From Symbiodinium natans (taxonomy: Eukaryota; Sar; Dinophyceae; Suessiales; Symbiodiniaceae), in the NCBI GenBank assembly GCA_905221605.1, contig CAJNDS010001336.1, positions 1 to 64,000 on the forward strand: a stretch of DNA of 64,000 bases. The letters are read 5' to 3'. Shown in pieces: positions 28,945-39,625 of this stretch. The position numbers and the translations under genes were made by a program. The notes below the pieces were generated by a model that was given only the letters and a program-made list of their open reading frames with translations, did not search any database and was not told the origin of the DNA. How positions within the stretch are numbered: position 1 is the stretch's first letter; each line of letters begins with the position of its first letter.

Positions 28945-30681
28945 GCCATCGAAGCTGTGTTTGCGTGATTAAGTCGACAATATCTGGCACACCAAGCCAC
29001 GCCCGCACATCTTTACTGTTTAGATGCCATTGTTGCTGTTGCCACCTCGTAACACCCGAGATAACCCGCAGACACATCATGACAAAGCCACGCAGCTTAC
29101 GCCGTGTGACAAACGTAGAAGTCCACGTCTCACAACCGTAGAGCAGCATACTAATGACGCTTGCACGAAACACAGCGAGTTTGGAGGACAGGGAAAGTTC
29201 GCGAACATACCACACAGGTTGCGCGAGTCCCCAGAACACTTTGCGGGCGCTATTCATATTATTGAATATGTTGGCCGTACAGTCCCCGTCAAACTTAACG
29301 TCACACCCAAGGTATCCAAACGTGTCTTCAAAGTCTACACGGTCAAACCCATCCTGCGGGCAGACAATGGGATCCTGCTGGGACTGGGTAGTGCACATGG
29401 CTTTGGTTTTTTCGACTGAAAGAATCAATCCCCAAGAAGAGACATGACTTTGGAAATCCTGCGTCATTTTGCGAAGTTGTGCATAACAGTCTGCCAATAA
29501 CGCCAGGTCATCTGCATAGCCCAGCTCAGCACGATCGCAAGGCTCATACGAGCTATACTTGTAAAGATCCTGGCGGCGTAGTACCCCATCGACCCTGGTT
29601 CCCCAACGCAAACGCCTTCCCTCCACTCCTCTCCACTGTTCGAGCACTGCAGCGAAGAAAATATTAAACAAAAGTGCAGCCCTGGCCCAGCCCAGTTTGG
29701 AGACCAAAACGTATCCGTAAGGTCATCCTCTGCAGAGACACGAACCGATTTGTTTTGGTACAAGCGTTGGAGCAAAGCTACTACATTGGGGGGGACCCCC
29801 TGAATAAGCAAGACCTTCCATAAGCCGCTACGCACCACACTGTCATACGCTGTCACCAAATCCAAAGACCACAAACAGGGGATGATCCTTAGTGCGCGAA
29901 ATTTCCTGGGCCATGCGCAGCACGAAAACCATATCAATTGTGCTACGGCCCGCCCTGAAGCCAGCCTGCGTTTCGGGGAGCAAACCGTTGTTTTCGGCAT
30001 GCCGATAAAGTCGTGCGTTCAGGATTTTTCCAAAAATTTTTCCTGCACAAGACGCCAATAGGATTCCCTGCCAACGTTTGCAGTATGTGAGATCACCCTT
30101 CTTTGGCATGGGTATCAGATAATTATCAGCCATTCTGCAGGCATGGGTGCTGCGCCACTCCAGACCCGGACGATGTGCTCATGAAGAACACGTAAATTGA
30201 TAATATCCAGGCCCTTAAGCATCTCCGGATGAATACCGTCCGGCCCCGTGGCTTTTCCGTTTTTGAGCTTATGTGTCGCAGCAACTGTTTCAGCAAAACT
30301 GGGCAAGTCTCCGATAGCAGAAAGTACTGGTACCCGTCGCAGGAAGTCAAAGTTGGAGTCTTTGCAAGTACCGTGTACATTGAGCAGATCTTTAAAATAC
30401 TCATACCATCTCTGCATCCTATCGGCCTTGGTGACCAACAACTGGCCCTTGGCATCGCGCAACTTGTTTGGCCGTCGACGACGATTGAACAAAACCTCTT
30501 TTAATTCTCGTTGCCCCGCAGAGACCGCATGTGGTTCTTTATTGTCGACTTTCTCCTGTATCAGTGACGCCTTATCCCTCCACCACGCGTTCATGATTGA
30601 TCTGATTTCCCTACGCGCTTCCTTACGCACAAACTTGTAAACATCCCGAGGCCCTCCATTAGCAAACGTTTCATACGCCAA
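28721..30681 (-). pseudogene. LINE element F: reverse transcriptase
   Basis: In order: KNGKATGPDGIHPEMLKGLD (about 30220), RWQGILLASCAGKIFGKILN and QAGFRAGRSTIDMVFVLRMA (about 29900-30070), motif A region (about 29860), motif B before 29700, motif C GYADDLALLADC (about 29500), VEKTKAMCTT, and the C-terminal QLRWLGHVARMPNTRLPKRI (about 28920). Motif A is broken by a 2-nt loss: element G keeps FVDLVTAYDSVV at the matching place. Five frames are needed to read it. Confidence 0.75.
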
Positions 30682-30693
30682 GCGCTTTGCGAC

Positions 30694-31786
30694 TCAATTC
30701 TTCCAAGCGGCTAGAGTTATCAATTTGCCACTGCGGGGGAGTACACCAACCTGCTCTTCAGCAAAAATGCGCACTCCGTGAAACCAGAGTTCATAGTCAT
30801 CCAGCAAGCCATCCGCCGCGGCAGACTGCATTTTATTGTTGAAGGCTGCCAGTTCTGTCCCGCCCAATTTAGAGATTTGCAGCTTAGGGATACGCCCGTG
30901 ATGGGTCCGTCTGTTTGGTGAGTGGCCACAACCGTTCCAGGATCGGGGCGGAACCCGAAACCGAACCCGTATTAGGCGATGATCGGTGTCAAACCCTACC
31001 CCAGAAATAGTTTTGACATCAAGAATAAGACGCATGGTTCGCGCTGGGGCTAGCACATGGTCTATGTGATGCCACTGTTTGGTACGAGAATGCATTCACG
31101 AACCGTAATGCGCATGCTGGAAAAAGTACCTGCAACCTTAAGGAGCCCAACTGGGGACCCCTCGCATAAACCTAAAAGACGCTCCCCATTTTCATTAAGA
31201 TGTCCCATCCCAAAAGGCCCAACAGCATCACTGGAACCGATTGCGTGTGTCCCGTGCATAGCGGAATGTGCACAAAACCCAACACGCGCGTTGAAGTCGC
31301 CCATCGCAACCACCTCTTCACCACTACGGACCTTCCCCAACATACCCTGCAAAGCGTCAAAAAATGCATCCTTTTCGGAGGCTTCCGTATTAAATGTCGG
31401 GGCATAGACCGAGATCACATTGACGACCCGATGTTGCAGCTCCAACTTAATATGTAATAACCGGCCACCATAATTAACGCAGTAACTACCTGCACGTCTC
31501 CACGCCACCTGCGTCGCCTCATTCATGACAACTGCCACTCCTTGCATAGCTTTGGGCGCATCGGCGGGCAAGCCACTAAACACATACAGATAGTCACCAC
31601 ACTGCAGTATACCCTCTCCCCTCCAGCGGTGCTCTGACACGCAGCACAAAGACATGTTATGTTTACGTAGTAACTCACAGAACAGTTCAGGCCTATCAAC
31701 GTCACTCCCCTCAAGGTTGACTTCTCCCCCGGAGAATCTAAGACTTGACAGTGCATAGTTCGAACATTAAACGCCCCCCAGACCAA
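30694..31786 (-). pseudogene. LINE element F: endonuclease (EEP)
   Basis: Start FNVRTMHCQ (catalytic Asn) near 31760, SEHRWRGEG (Glu), VISVYAPTFNTEAS, VAMGDFNARVGF (Asp/Asn) near 31290, HHIDHVLAPARTMR and DTDHRLIRVR (Asp/His) near 30980-31070. Frameshifts at about 31680 and 31120. The linker to the RT follows. Confidence 0.75.
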
Positions 31787-32657
31787 GATCGAGACATCGT
31801 TGCTTCCAGGATTTACGAGTCACAGCTCTCAGTGTATGGCCACACTTCACTGGTGTGACTCTCTCCTTCGAGCTAAGTCGAGTATTTGTTTCACGAAATG
31901 ACGGTGACGCTGGCTTGTCAGGCGACGCCACCGTTGGGCCACCCCCAAAGAGGGGAGTTGCCCCCCACCCCGAAGGGAGGAGAGCCCCGGGCTCCCCGTT
32001 AAGAGATGGCCCCCGCTACCTCCGTTAGCCCTGCCATCAAGAGCATCAGAACTCTCACGCGAAAAACAAGTAAGTTGACAGGTTTACACCCTGGCACCCG
32101 GAGATCTAACATGCACGCCTATCCACAGTAGCTGACCTGTTCTCCTTCTGTGAGGTGGAGGTTCGGCTTTGCCAGGGACATCGCCAGCCTGGAGCCCACC
32201 CTGTTGTCCTGTACCAGGACTTGGGTGCGTGAAACTGGAAATTAAAAAATTTGTAAAAAAGGGGACAGCTAAAATATATCTCGACTTGAAAGGGGGGGGG
32301 ACAAAACCTACCGAAACTGTCATCTAGAGAAGAAGACAGAGAGGGACTGGAAGAACACATGGGAGGATGACCATATATATCAACCTACCAAGCATGGGAC
32401 ACAGCTTGCACGCACTAACCTCAACCGTCGCGAGGCCCCGAAACGAACGAACGACTGCGAGCGCCCAACAGACCACAACTCAGCCTCACGAAGCCCCAAG
32501 ACGAACGGGGTAAACGCAACGCACGCACGAACTTCCGTGGAACGGCGCCCAACGGAAACAGTATGCACCGGGCGGCACCGGGCATAAACAAGGCAGTGCA
32601 GGCGGCATCGCATGCCACAGAATTCAACGACAATGACCCAAAAACATACGGTCCTCG
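31787..32657 (-). other. Spacer between ORF1 and ORF2 of element F
   Basis: Non-coding. Shares blocks with 53985-54500 and 56100-56410, including TGAGGTGGAGGTTCGG and CATCG(C)CAGCCTGG on the plus strand, A/T runs at 32245-32260 and a G-run at 32291. No promoter could be assigned. Confidence 0.5.
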
Positions 32658-33300
32658 TCACACTCGACGTCGGGTACCATCACCACGCTCATCAGGCGCC
32701 TCCGACTCCCGCTTCGGGGACGAAGTGTGCGCTCGTCTGTGCACCCCTGAGGGCGGGTAGCGCGCAGGTCGAAGCCCCAGGTCCTTGTCCTTTCCGAGCA
32801 GCGGGCGAAGCGCGTTCTGTAACCAAACATCACGCGTGTTCTGCGCTGTTTCACTGTTTCTGAAAAGCACAACCACTGGCCAGGGCTTGCCATCTTGAGG
32901 GTCCCCGTGCTGCACCGCCTCGACCGCGACACTCGACGGCAGGAGTAAGCGCATCGCAGCCTCTGCCTCAGGAGGCACAGGACCAAGACCCCGTGTGCAA
33001 GCCCCTTGCACGTACTCGACCAAGGCAGTGTACATTTGTATTTTCCAAGGAGTAGGGCGTTCTTGCGGCCTCTGGGCAGGCGGGAGGGCCGAGTTCCTTT
33101 GCCACGTGGTCCATCCTCGCTCAAGGCTAGCTTTAAGCTCACCACTGAGGAAGAACACAAGCGACCGGCGTGCCGATTCATTGCCCAGTTTCTACGCTGT
33201 TGAGTTGGCCAGGGCAGCAGTCGCAAGGACCCGATCCTCGAGGCTGGACAACCTTGCTTCAACCCCTCCTTCCGACTCCCGTTCCACTTCCCGACGATCT
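32658..33300 (-). pseudogene. LINE element F: ORF1, fused 5' to RT of element G
   Basis: Reads EREVER-type charged region, EARLSSLEDRVLATAALANS, MYTALVEYVQGACTRGLGPV, FRNSETAQNTRDVWLQNALR and GLRPARYPPSGVHRR. The Arg/Asp-rich start is gone; upstream the frame continues straight into the RT of element G (CDR then DRREVE) at about 33300. One frameshift near 33160. Confidence 0.65.
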
Positions 33301-34644
33301 CGGTCGCAAGGCTCATACGAGCTATACTTGTAAAGACCCTGGCGGCGTAGTACCCCATCGACCCTGGTTCCCCAACGCAAACGCCTTCCCTCCACTCCTC
33401 TCCACTGTTCGAGCACTGCAGCGAAGAAAATATTAAACAAAAGTGGGGCAATGCAGCAGCCTTGGCCCAGCCCAGTTTGGAGACCAAACGTATCCGTAGG
33501 GTCACCCTCTGCAGAGACACGAACCGATTTGTTTTGGTACAAGCATTGGGCAAAGCTACTACATTGGGGGGGACCCCCTTAATAAGCAAGACCTTCCATA
33601 AGCCGCTACGCACCACACTGTCATACGCTGTCACCAAATCCACAAAGACCACAAACAGGGGATGATCCTTAGTGCGCGAAATTTCCTGGGCCACGCGCAA
33701 CACGAAAACCATATCAATTGTGCTACGGCCCGCCCTGAAACCAGGCTGCGTTTCGGGGAGCAAACCGTTGTTTTCGGCATGCCGATATAGTCGTGCATTC
33801 AGGATTTTTCCAAAATTTTTCCTGCGCAAGACGCCAATAGGATTCCCCGCCAACGTTTGCAAAACGTGAGATCACCCTTCTTTGGCATGGGTATCAGATA
33901 ATTATCAGCCATTCTGCAGGCATGGGTGCTGCGCCACTCCAGACCCGGACGATGTGCTCATGAAGAACACGTAAATTGATAATATCCAGGCCCTTAAGCA
34001 TCTCCGGATGAATACCGTCCGGCCCCGTGGCTTTTCCGTTTTTGAGCTTATGTGTCGCAGCAACTGTTTCAGCAAAACTGGGCAAGTCTCCGATAGCAGA
34101 AAGTACTGGTAGGAAGTCAAAGTTGGAGTCTTTGCAAGTACCGTGTACATTGAGCAGATCTTTAAAATACTCATACCATCTCTGCATCCTATCGGCCTTG
34201 GTGACCAACAACTGGCCCTTGGCATCGCGCAGCTTGTTTGGCCGTCGACGACGATTGAACAAAACCTCTTTTAATTCTCGTTGCCCCGCATAGACCACAT
34301 GTGGTTCTTTATTGTCGACTTTCTCCTGTATCAGTGACGCTTATATCCCTCCACCACGTGTTCATGATTGATCTGATTTCCCTACGCACTTCCTTACACA
34401 CAGACTTGTAAACATCCCGAGGCCCTCCATTAGCAAACGCTTCATACGCCCGCAAGCGCTTGCGACTCAATTCTTCCAAGCGGCTAGAGTTATCAATTTG
34501 CCACTGCGGGCGAGTGACCAAGCGCTTTACACCAACCTGCTCTTCAGCAAAAATGCGCACTCCGTGAGACCAGAGTTCATAGTCATCCAGCAAGCCATCA
34601 GACTGCATTTTATTGTTGAAGGCTGCCAGTTCTGTCCCGCCCAA
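33300..34644 (-). pseudogene. LINE element G: reverse transcriptase, truncated
   Basis: Very close copy of element F. Contains KNGKATGPDGIHPEMLKGLD, FRAGRSTIDMVFVLRVAQEI, intact motif A FVDLVTAYDSVVRSGLWK and motif B GLGQGCCIAPLLFNIF. Stops before motif C, where it is joined to ORF1 of element F. Compared with F there is a 9-bp in-frame loss near 34110 (FDFLPVLSAI against FDFLRRVPVLSAI). Confidence 0.75.
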
Positions 34645-34794
34645 TTTAGAGATTTGCAGCTTAGGGATACGCCCGTGATGGGTCCGTCTGTTTGGTGAGT
34701 GACCACAACCGTTCCAGGATCGGGGCGGAACCGAAACCGAACCCGTATTAGGCGATGATCGGTGTCAAACCCTACCCCAGGCATAGTTTTGACA

Positions 34795-35356
34795 TCAAGA
34801 ATAAGACGCATGGTTCGCGCTGGGGCTAGCACATGGTCTATATGATGCCACTGTTTGATACGAGCATGCATCCAGGAACCGTAATGCGCATGCTGGAAAA
34901 AGTACCTGCCCAACTGGGGACCCCTCGCATAAACCTAAAAGACGCTCCCCATTTATATTAAGATGTCCCACCCCAAAAGGCCCAACAGCATGACTGGCAC
35001 CGATTGCATGTGTCCCTTGCATAGCCGAATGTGCACAAAACCCAACACGCGCGTTGAAGTCGCCCATCACAACCACCTCTTCACCACTACGGACCTCCCC
35101 CAACATACCCCGCAAAGCGTCATAAAATGCATCCTTTTCGGAGGCTTCCGTATTCAATGTCGGGGCACAGACCGAGATCACATTGACGACCCGCCGTTGC
35201 AGCTCCAACTTAATATGTAATGACCGGCCACCATAATTAACGCATTAACTACCTGCACGTCTCCACGCCACCTGCGTCGCCTCATTCATGACAACTGCCA
35301 CTCCTTGCATAGCTTTGGGCGCATCGGCGGGCAAGCCACTAAACACATACAGATAG
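34795..35356 (-). pseudogene. LINE element G: endonuclease, 3' part
   Basis: VISVCAPTLNTEASEKDAFY, VVMGDFNARVGFCAHSAM and TDHRLIRVRF. Interrupted at 35356 by the 2.9-kb insertion; the 5' part resumes at 38252. Confidence 0.75.
35344..35356. repeat. Target-site duplication, left copy
   Basis: CACATACAGATAG, repeated exactly at 38252-38264. In uninterrupted relatives (about 31582 and 55785) this word occurs once, inside the endonuclease gene. Confidence 0.9.
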
Positions 35357-35518
35357 TTGTCCTTGGACTTCTCTGGCTCCTGAACCCATGTGATTCTCCC
35401 TTGCATGCTCTCGGCTCTCCCACTCTCTTGGGGACCTCTGTGAAAAGTCTTGTCGGGATTCTTGCTTCACAGCCGCTTCCTTTTTTTTTTTTGCCCGCCA
35501 TTATTCGCCAGGGAGAAT

Positions 35519-35965
35519 ATATGCGTGCGCTGCGGACGACGTCCCACGGGTTGCGTGCGCTGCTAGCCACGTCCCCTCCTGGGGAGTGCGTGCGCCGAAT
35601 GCCACGTCCCGCGGGGTGCGTGTGTCGCATGCCACGTTCATTCTTTAAGAGTTTAAATTTTTTGTTGCTTCCTTCTTTCGGTCCACTTTTCGCGTTCCTG
35701 CGAATGTGCGTTGGCTCTCCTTTTGCCATCCCCTTTGTCCTCGAACTTCCCTGGCTTCCTGAACCCACAAGTCAGTGAGTTTTGCGGAGCTTCTTGCCTC
35801 CCTGCTGTTCTCTTCTTCTCGCCTGTCATGTGGTTTCAGGAGGGAATGCGTGCGCTGTGGACCACGTCCTACGGGTTGCGTGCGCTGCTAGCCACGTCCC
35901 CTCCTGGGGAGCGCGTGTGCTGCAAGCCACGTCGCGTGGGGTGCGTGCGTCGCATGCCACGTCCA
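35519..35965. repeat. Duplicated minisatellite block
   Basis: A block of about 120 bp at 35519-35640 recurs at 35843-35965. Each block holds four units that start GCGTGCG and contain CCACGTCCC followed by a G run, so many units can fold (CCCCTCCTGGGG, CCCGCGGGG). Confidence 0.75.
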
Positions 35966-36099
35966 TTTCTATTTGTTTCTTCTGTTTTTTTTCTTCCTCT
36001 TTTCTTTCCCTCTCCCGGTCATAAGCTTTCGCATTTGAGCGAACTGGCATTGGCTCATCCTAGCCATAGTGTATTGCATGCTTTGCTGTGGCAGTGTAA

Positions 36100-36395
36100 G
36101 GGGAGGTAGCCAAGTGATGGGGCCGCGGCTTTAAGCTAGTCAACCATTTACTTGGCTACCTCTCCCCTGGCTTCTTGCTGGGTTGGTCGTATGATGTTAG
36201 TTGTGCAGGGGGCGGGGCCGCGGCCTTGTGCTAGTCATCCTCCCCTGTCACATTCGGTTTGGGGAAGGTTGGCGGGCGCCGGGGCCGCGGCTTCGTGCCA
36301 GTCAACCGGTCGCCCGCCTTCCTCTCCCTGCGTGGTGCACTTACAGTCTTGGGGGTGGGGCCGCGGCCCTGTGCTAGTCAACCACCCCCTAATGG
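36100..36395. repeat. Four hairpins with one shared loop
   Basis: The 27-nt core starts GGGGCCGCGGC and ends GCTAGTCAACC or a close variant. It occurs at 36119, 36214, 36281 and 36357. Each core is framed by a different pair of complementary arms: GGGGAGGTAGCCAAGT with ACTTGGCTACCTCTCCCC; TGTGCAGGGG with CCCCTGTCACA; GGCGGGCGCC with GGTCGCCCGCC; TTGGGGGT with ACCCCCTAA. Stems differ in sequence but keep pairing. Confidence 0.8.
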
Positions 36396-36539
36396 CCAGG
36401 CAGTCCGAGCTGCGCTTGCAGCGAATGCCCATGTGACGGTCGCTTTGCTTGTTCAGTTTCTCGGTTCAACATGCCACCTCTGTCTCCCTTCCGCCTTGTG
36501 TTTTGAGCTCCGCCCCTTGACCAGATGTTTTTGCCCGCC

Positions 36540-36800
36540 TGGGTCCTTCATGAGCGGCTGTGCGATTGGGCGATTGCGTGGTTGCGCGGTTGTGCTGGTG
36601 TCCGGTTGTGCGGTCGTGCGCAAGTGCAGTGGTGCGCTTGTGCAGTAGCGCGGTTGCGTATAGTTGGGCGGCTGTGCTTGTGCGGCTGTACAAGTGTGTG
36701 GTGGTGCGGTTTGCGGTTGTGCAGATGTGCGGAGGCCGGTGCACGGTTGCGCGGTTTAAGTTGTGCGGTTGTGCGGCTGTGGTTGTGCGTTGGTGCCTTC
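36540..36800. repeat. GT-rich simple repeat
   Basis: Irregular repeats of TGCGGT and TGTGCGG on the plus strand. Long open frames here, such as 36525-36950, are due to composition. Confidence 0.7.
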
Positions 36801-36869
36801 TGTGTTTGCGTGGCGGTTGGCCCCGGCCTCGGGTCGCCAATGGTGCCGACAGCCTTGCAAGTCTGTCAT

Positions 36870-37600
36870 TGGCTGTTGGCGTCTCTTTGGCTGCTCCCCG
36901 GAGCTTCCCCGCTCCTGCAGCCTTGTTATTGCCCGGTCCTGCATCACTAAGCGGTTTTCACACACGTGCGTGCTTCCCCGTTGAACCCGGCGCCGCCCGG
37001 TGCGCCTGCAACCTGTGCTGCATCAACTTGGCGAGCTACTGCAGAGGGCCACTTCCCTTCTCTACCTTAAATGTAGTCCTAGCTCGTGTGCTTGCCCAGT
37101 GGGGCTTCGGTTTTCCCTTTTTCCGGTTGTTTTTCAGGGTTCTCCCTCCTTACTTGGCAAGGGTTTGAGCTTCTCCCCGGCTCCTCCCCGCCTTCAGCCT
37201 TGGTGCCCCCCTTGTGGCTACCGTAGTTGTTTGTCTTATTGCCTTTGTTGGCTGCTCCCCGGCGATACCAAGCGCCTGCAGCCTTGGCCTCAATCGGGCC
37301 TGCTTCTACATCGAGCGGGAATTACCATATTCTCTCTCGTGGTCCCCGTTGACCGGTTGCCCGGTGCACCTGCAACCTGTACACTGTTTCAGCTCGGCGT
37401 CCCCCGTCCCCTGACAGTCTCTGTCGGTTGTGGGTCGTCGCAGACATTTATACACTGGTGTTAAGTGAGGGCGTCGAGTTTGGATCTCGTTCACCGCAGA
37501 GTTGCGTTGCAGTGGGTTCCCCTCTTTTCTTGTCCTGCTGGCTTCCCCGCTGCCCCCGGTTGCCCCCGGCGCCTTCCGGTGCGCCTGCAGCCTATCGCCA
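36870..37600. repeat. Diverged direct repeats, about 360 bp apart
   Basis: GGCTGCTCCCCGG with CTGCAGCCTTG occurs near 36890 and 37250. CCGGTGCGCCTGCAACCTGT or a close variant occurs near 36998, 37362 and 37578. The spacings are about 364 and 216 bp. Confidence 0.55.
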
Positions 37601-37864
37601 GCTTTGGTGTCTCCTGTTACACGACTCTGCAGCGTGTGTGGGAGTTTTTGCAGCAAGGTGCCAAATACCTTACCAGGCCATCAGATCCCTGTTGCAGGCC
37701 CCGTCACATGTTGCTGTCCAAGCACGGGCCCGGAGCCCCTTGGTCTGTGCAGGCTCAGGGTTTGGAGCAAGGTGTCCCTTCCTGGGCTCTGCAGGTCTTG
37801 TCCGTCTTCCCCTGCGCGACCAGAAATTTTGAGTGCTGGCAGGATCCTGAATAAGAACGTTCAG

Positions 37865-37985
37865 TTCTTCTCTTCCCTTCCTTCCCCTTCCCCCCCCCCT
37901 CCCTTCCCCCTTCCTTCCCCCCCTCCCCCACTCCCCTCCCCCTTCCCCTTCCCCTTCCTTCCCTCGCCCCCTCCCCCCTCCTGTC
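37865..37985. repeat. Polypyrimidine run
   Basis: About 120 nt of almost only C and T on the plus strand (CCCCTTCC-type). It can form triplex-like structures and would stall polymerases. Confidence 0.85.
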
Positions 37986-38251
37986 TGTGCGTTCCGCAAC
38001 CCCCCCTTCTTGGCTCGGCTCGATACGGGGGTTGGTTCGGTGGGTTCTTGGTGTCCTGTGGTCGTGCCCTGATTGGTTCAGTCGTCTCCCGTGCCTTGGT
38101 CTGCACTATGACTAAACCCCCTCTTGAACTCTCCGCGGAGGGCGGCGATGACGCCTGCGGAGCCGCCCCGAGATGTGGGGGGGGGGAAGAGTGCGGGCGG
38201 CTGCAGCAATAATAACGCTGCTAGCCATTCTCCCTCCCTCCCCTCTCCCTC

Positions 38252-38264
38252 CACATACAGATAG
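38252..38264. repeat. Target-site duplication, right copy
   Basis: CACATACAGATAG, identical to 35344-35356. Confidence 0.9.
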
Positions 38265-38628
38265 TCACCACACTGCAGTGTACCCTCTCCCCTCCAGCGG
38301 TGCTCTGACACGCAGCACAAAGACATGTTATGTTTACGTAGTAACTCACAGAACAGTTCAGGCCTATCAACATCACTCCCCTCAAGGTTGACCTCTCCCC
38401 CCGGAGAAACTAAGACTTGACAGTGCATAGTTCGAACATTAAACGCCCCCCAGACAAGATCGAGACATCGTTGCTTCCAGGATTTACGAGTCACAGCTCT
38501 CAGCGTATGGCCACACTTCACCGGCGTGACTCTCTCCTTCGAGCTAAGTCGAGTATTTGTTTCACGGTCTTGGACAAGAAAAATGACGGTGACGCCGGCT
38601 TGTCAGGCCGACGCCACTGTTGCCAAGT
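38265..38628 (-). pseudogene. LINE element G: endonuclease start and leader
   Basis: Contains FNVRTMHCQVLVSPGGEVNL and CCVSEHRWRGEGTLQCGDYL, the 5' part of the endonuclease cut by the insertion, plus 5' leader shared with F and M up to about 38628. There it meets element H without spacer. Confidence 0.75.
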
Positions 38629-39578
38629 TTACACTTAGGGGCCTTAAGGCGTTGACCCGTTACAACGGCAAATGACCCAGCAAGGTCAAGGAACTGCTGA
38701 ATAGCACCTGCAGACTCAGCCGAACTGCTGATGTCATCTGCGTAAGAGCGCGGACAAACTCGGGGAAGAGAAGAATCCGACAGCCGCATGAAAACGCTAA
38801 CCAGAAGATTAAGGAGGACTACAGAAATTGGACAGCCCTGCACTATGCCACGGTCACTGGTGATAGCCGAACCAAAACCCTTCGCATGCTTAAAGACCCG
38901 CGTGAGTCTGGAGTAAAGGTTGCTGAGACAGAGCACAAAAGGGCCTGGAAGTCCGAGCCGCGTGGCAAGAGGTAAAAGGATCTCGTGAAGAGGCAAAAGA
39001 TCAAATGCCTTTTCAAAATCCAAGAAGCATCCGGCGAGCTCGCGACCTTCAAGTAAGGCGCGTTCAACATCAAGTGCTAACGGATACAAAGAGTCAGAAC
39101 ATTCCAGGGAAGAGCGAAACCCCGTTTGGGACGGATGAGCCCAAGACTCTTGCCAGATCATGAGTTCTTTCAGGCGTACAGAAGCCCATAAGCGATAAAT
39201 CACACTTAAGATTGAAAGGGGGCGTAAGTTGGACGGGGAGCCGTCAGAGTCGGTTTTAGGTATGAGGCAAAGGTACCCTGTGGTCAGGGCGGCTGGCCAG
39301 TGGCCAGTTGATTCGATGGTATCAAACAGAACGCAAAGGCCATCAAGCAATTCATCCGGAAGCGCTTTGACAGTGCGCACTTCCCAGCAGTCCAGGCCGG
39401 CCGCAGAGTGGCTGGACATCTTTGCCAAACTGGCCCGCAGCCGAGCAGAAGTAAGCGGTTGAAGTGGAAAAACAGGAAGCTCGGGAATCAAATGACCATA
39501 ATGACGCAGGAAGGATTCCCAAGAGGGTTTAGGCTCCGACGGATGACGCTGCATGACAGGAGCCCAAACGGCACGCAC
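38629..39578 (-). pseudogene. LINE element H: reverse transcriptase
   Basis: MSSHSAAGLDCWEVRTVKAL and NLRPLSILSVIYRLWASVRL (fingers), motif A GCFLDFEKAFDLLPL, motif B DRGIVQGCPISVVLLN, motif C RSYADDISSSAES, then LKAPKCKL, where the element ends abruptly at 38629. Motifs A, B and C are intact in one frame. The thumb and any RNase H are missing. Confidence 0.8.
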
Positions 39579-39625
39579 AAGCTCATCAATTTCATCAGGG
39601 TCGGCAGTAAATCGATTTCCCTTTT

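Larger units (their letters stand above)
35357..38251. mobile_element. 2.9-kb insertion with 13-bp target duplication
   Basis: Begins TTGTCCTTGGACTTC and ends CCCTCTCCCTC, flanked by identical CACATACAGATAG. The plus strand is rich in C and T. No terminal inverted repeats, no poly(A) and no recognisable coding domain, so it looks like a non-autonomous element of unknown class. Inside are two copies of a minisatellite block (35519-35640, 35843-35965), a hairpin array (36100-36395), GT-rich simple repeat (36540-36800), a diverged repeat of about 360 bp (36870-37600) and a polypyrimidine run (37865-37985). Confidence 0.8.

Noticed and set aside
36259-38212. Several plus-strand ORFs of 70-240 codons in the insertion
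   Set aside because: They follow GT- and C-rich simple sequence; residues are Cys/Val/Pro-rich low complexity and no motif is seen.
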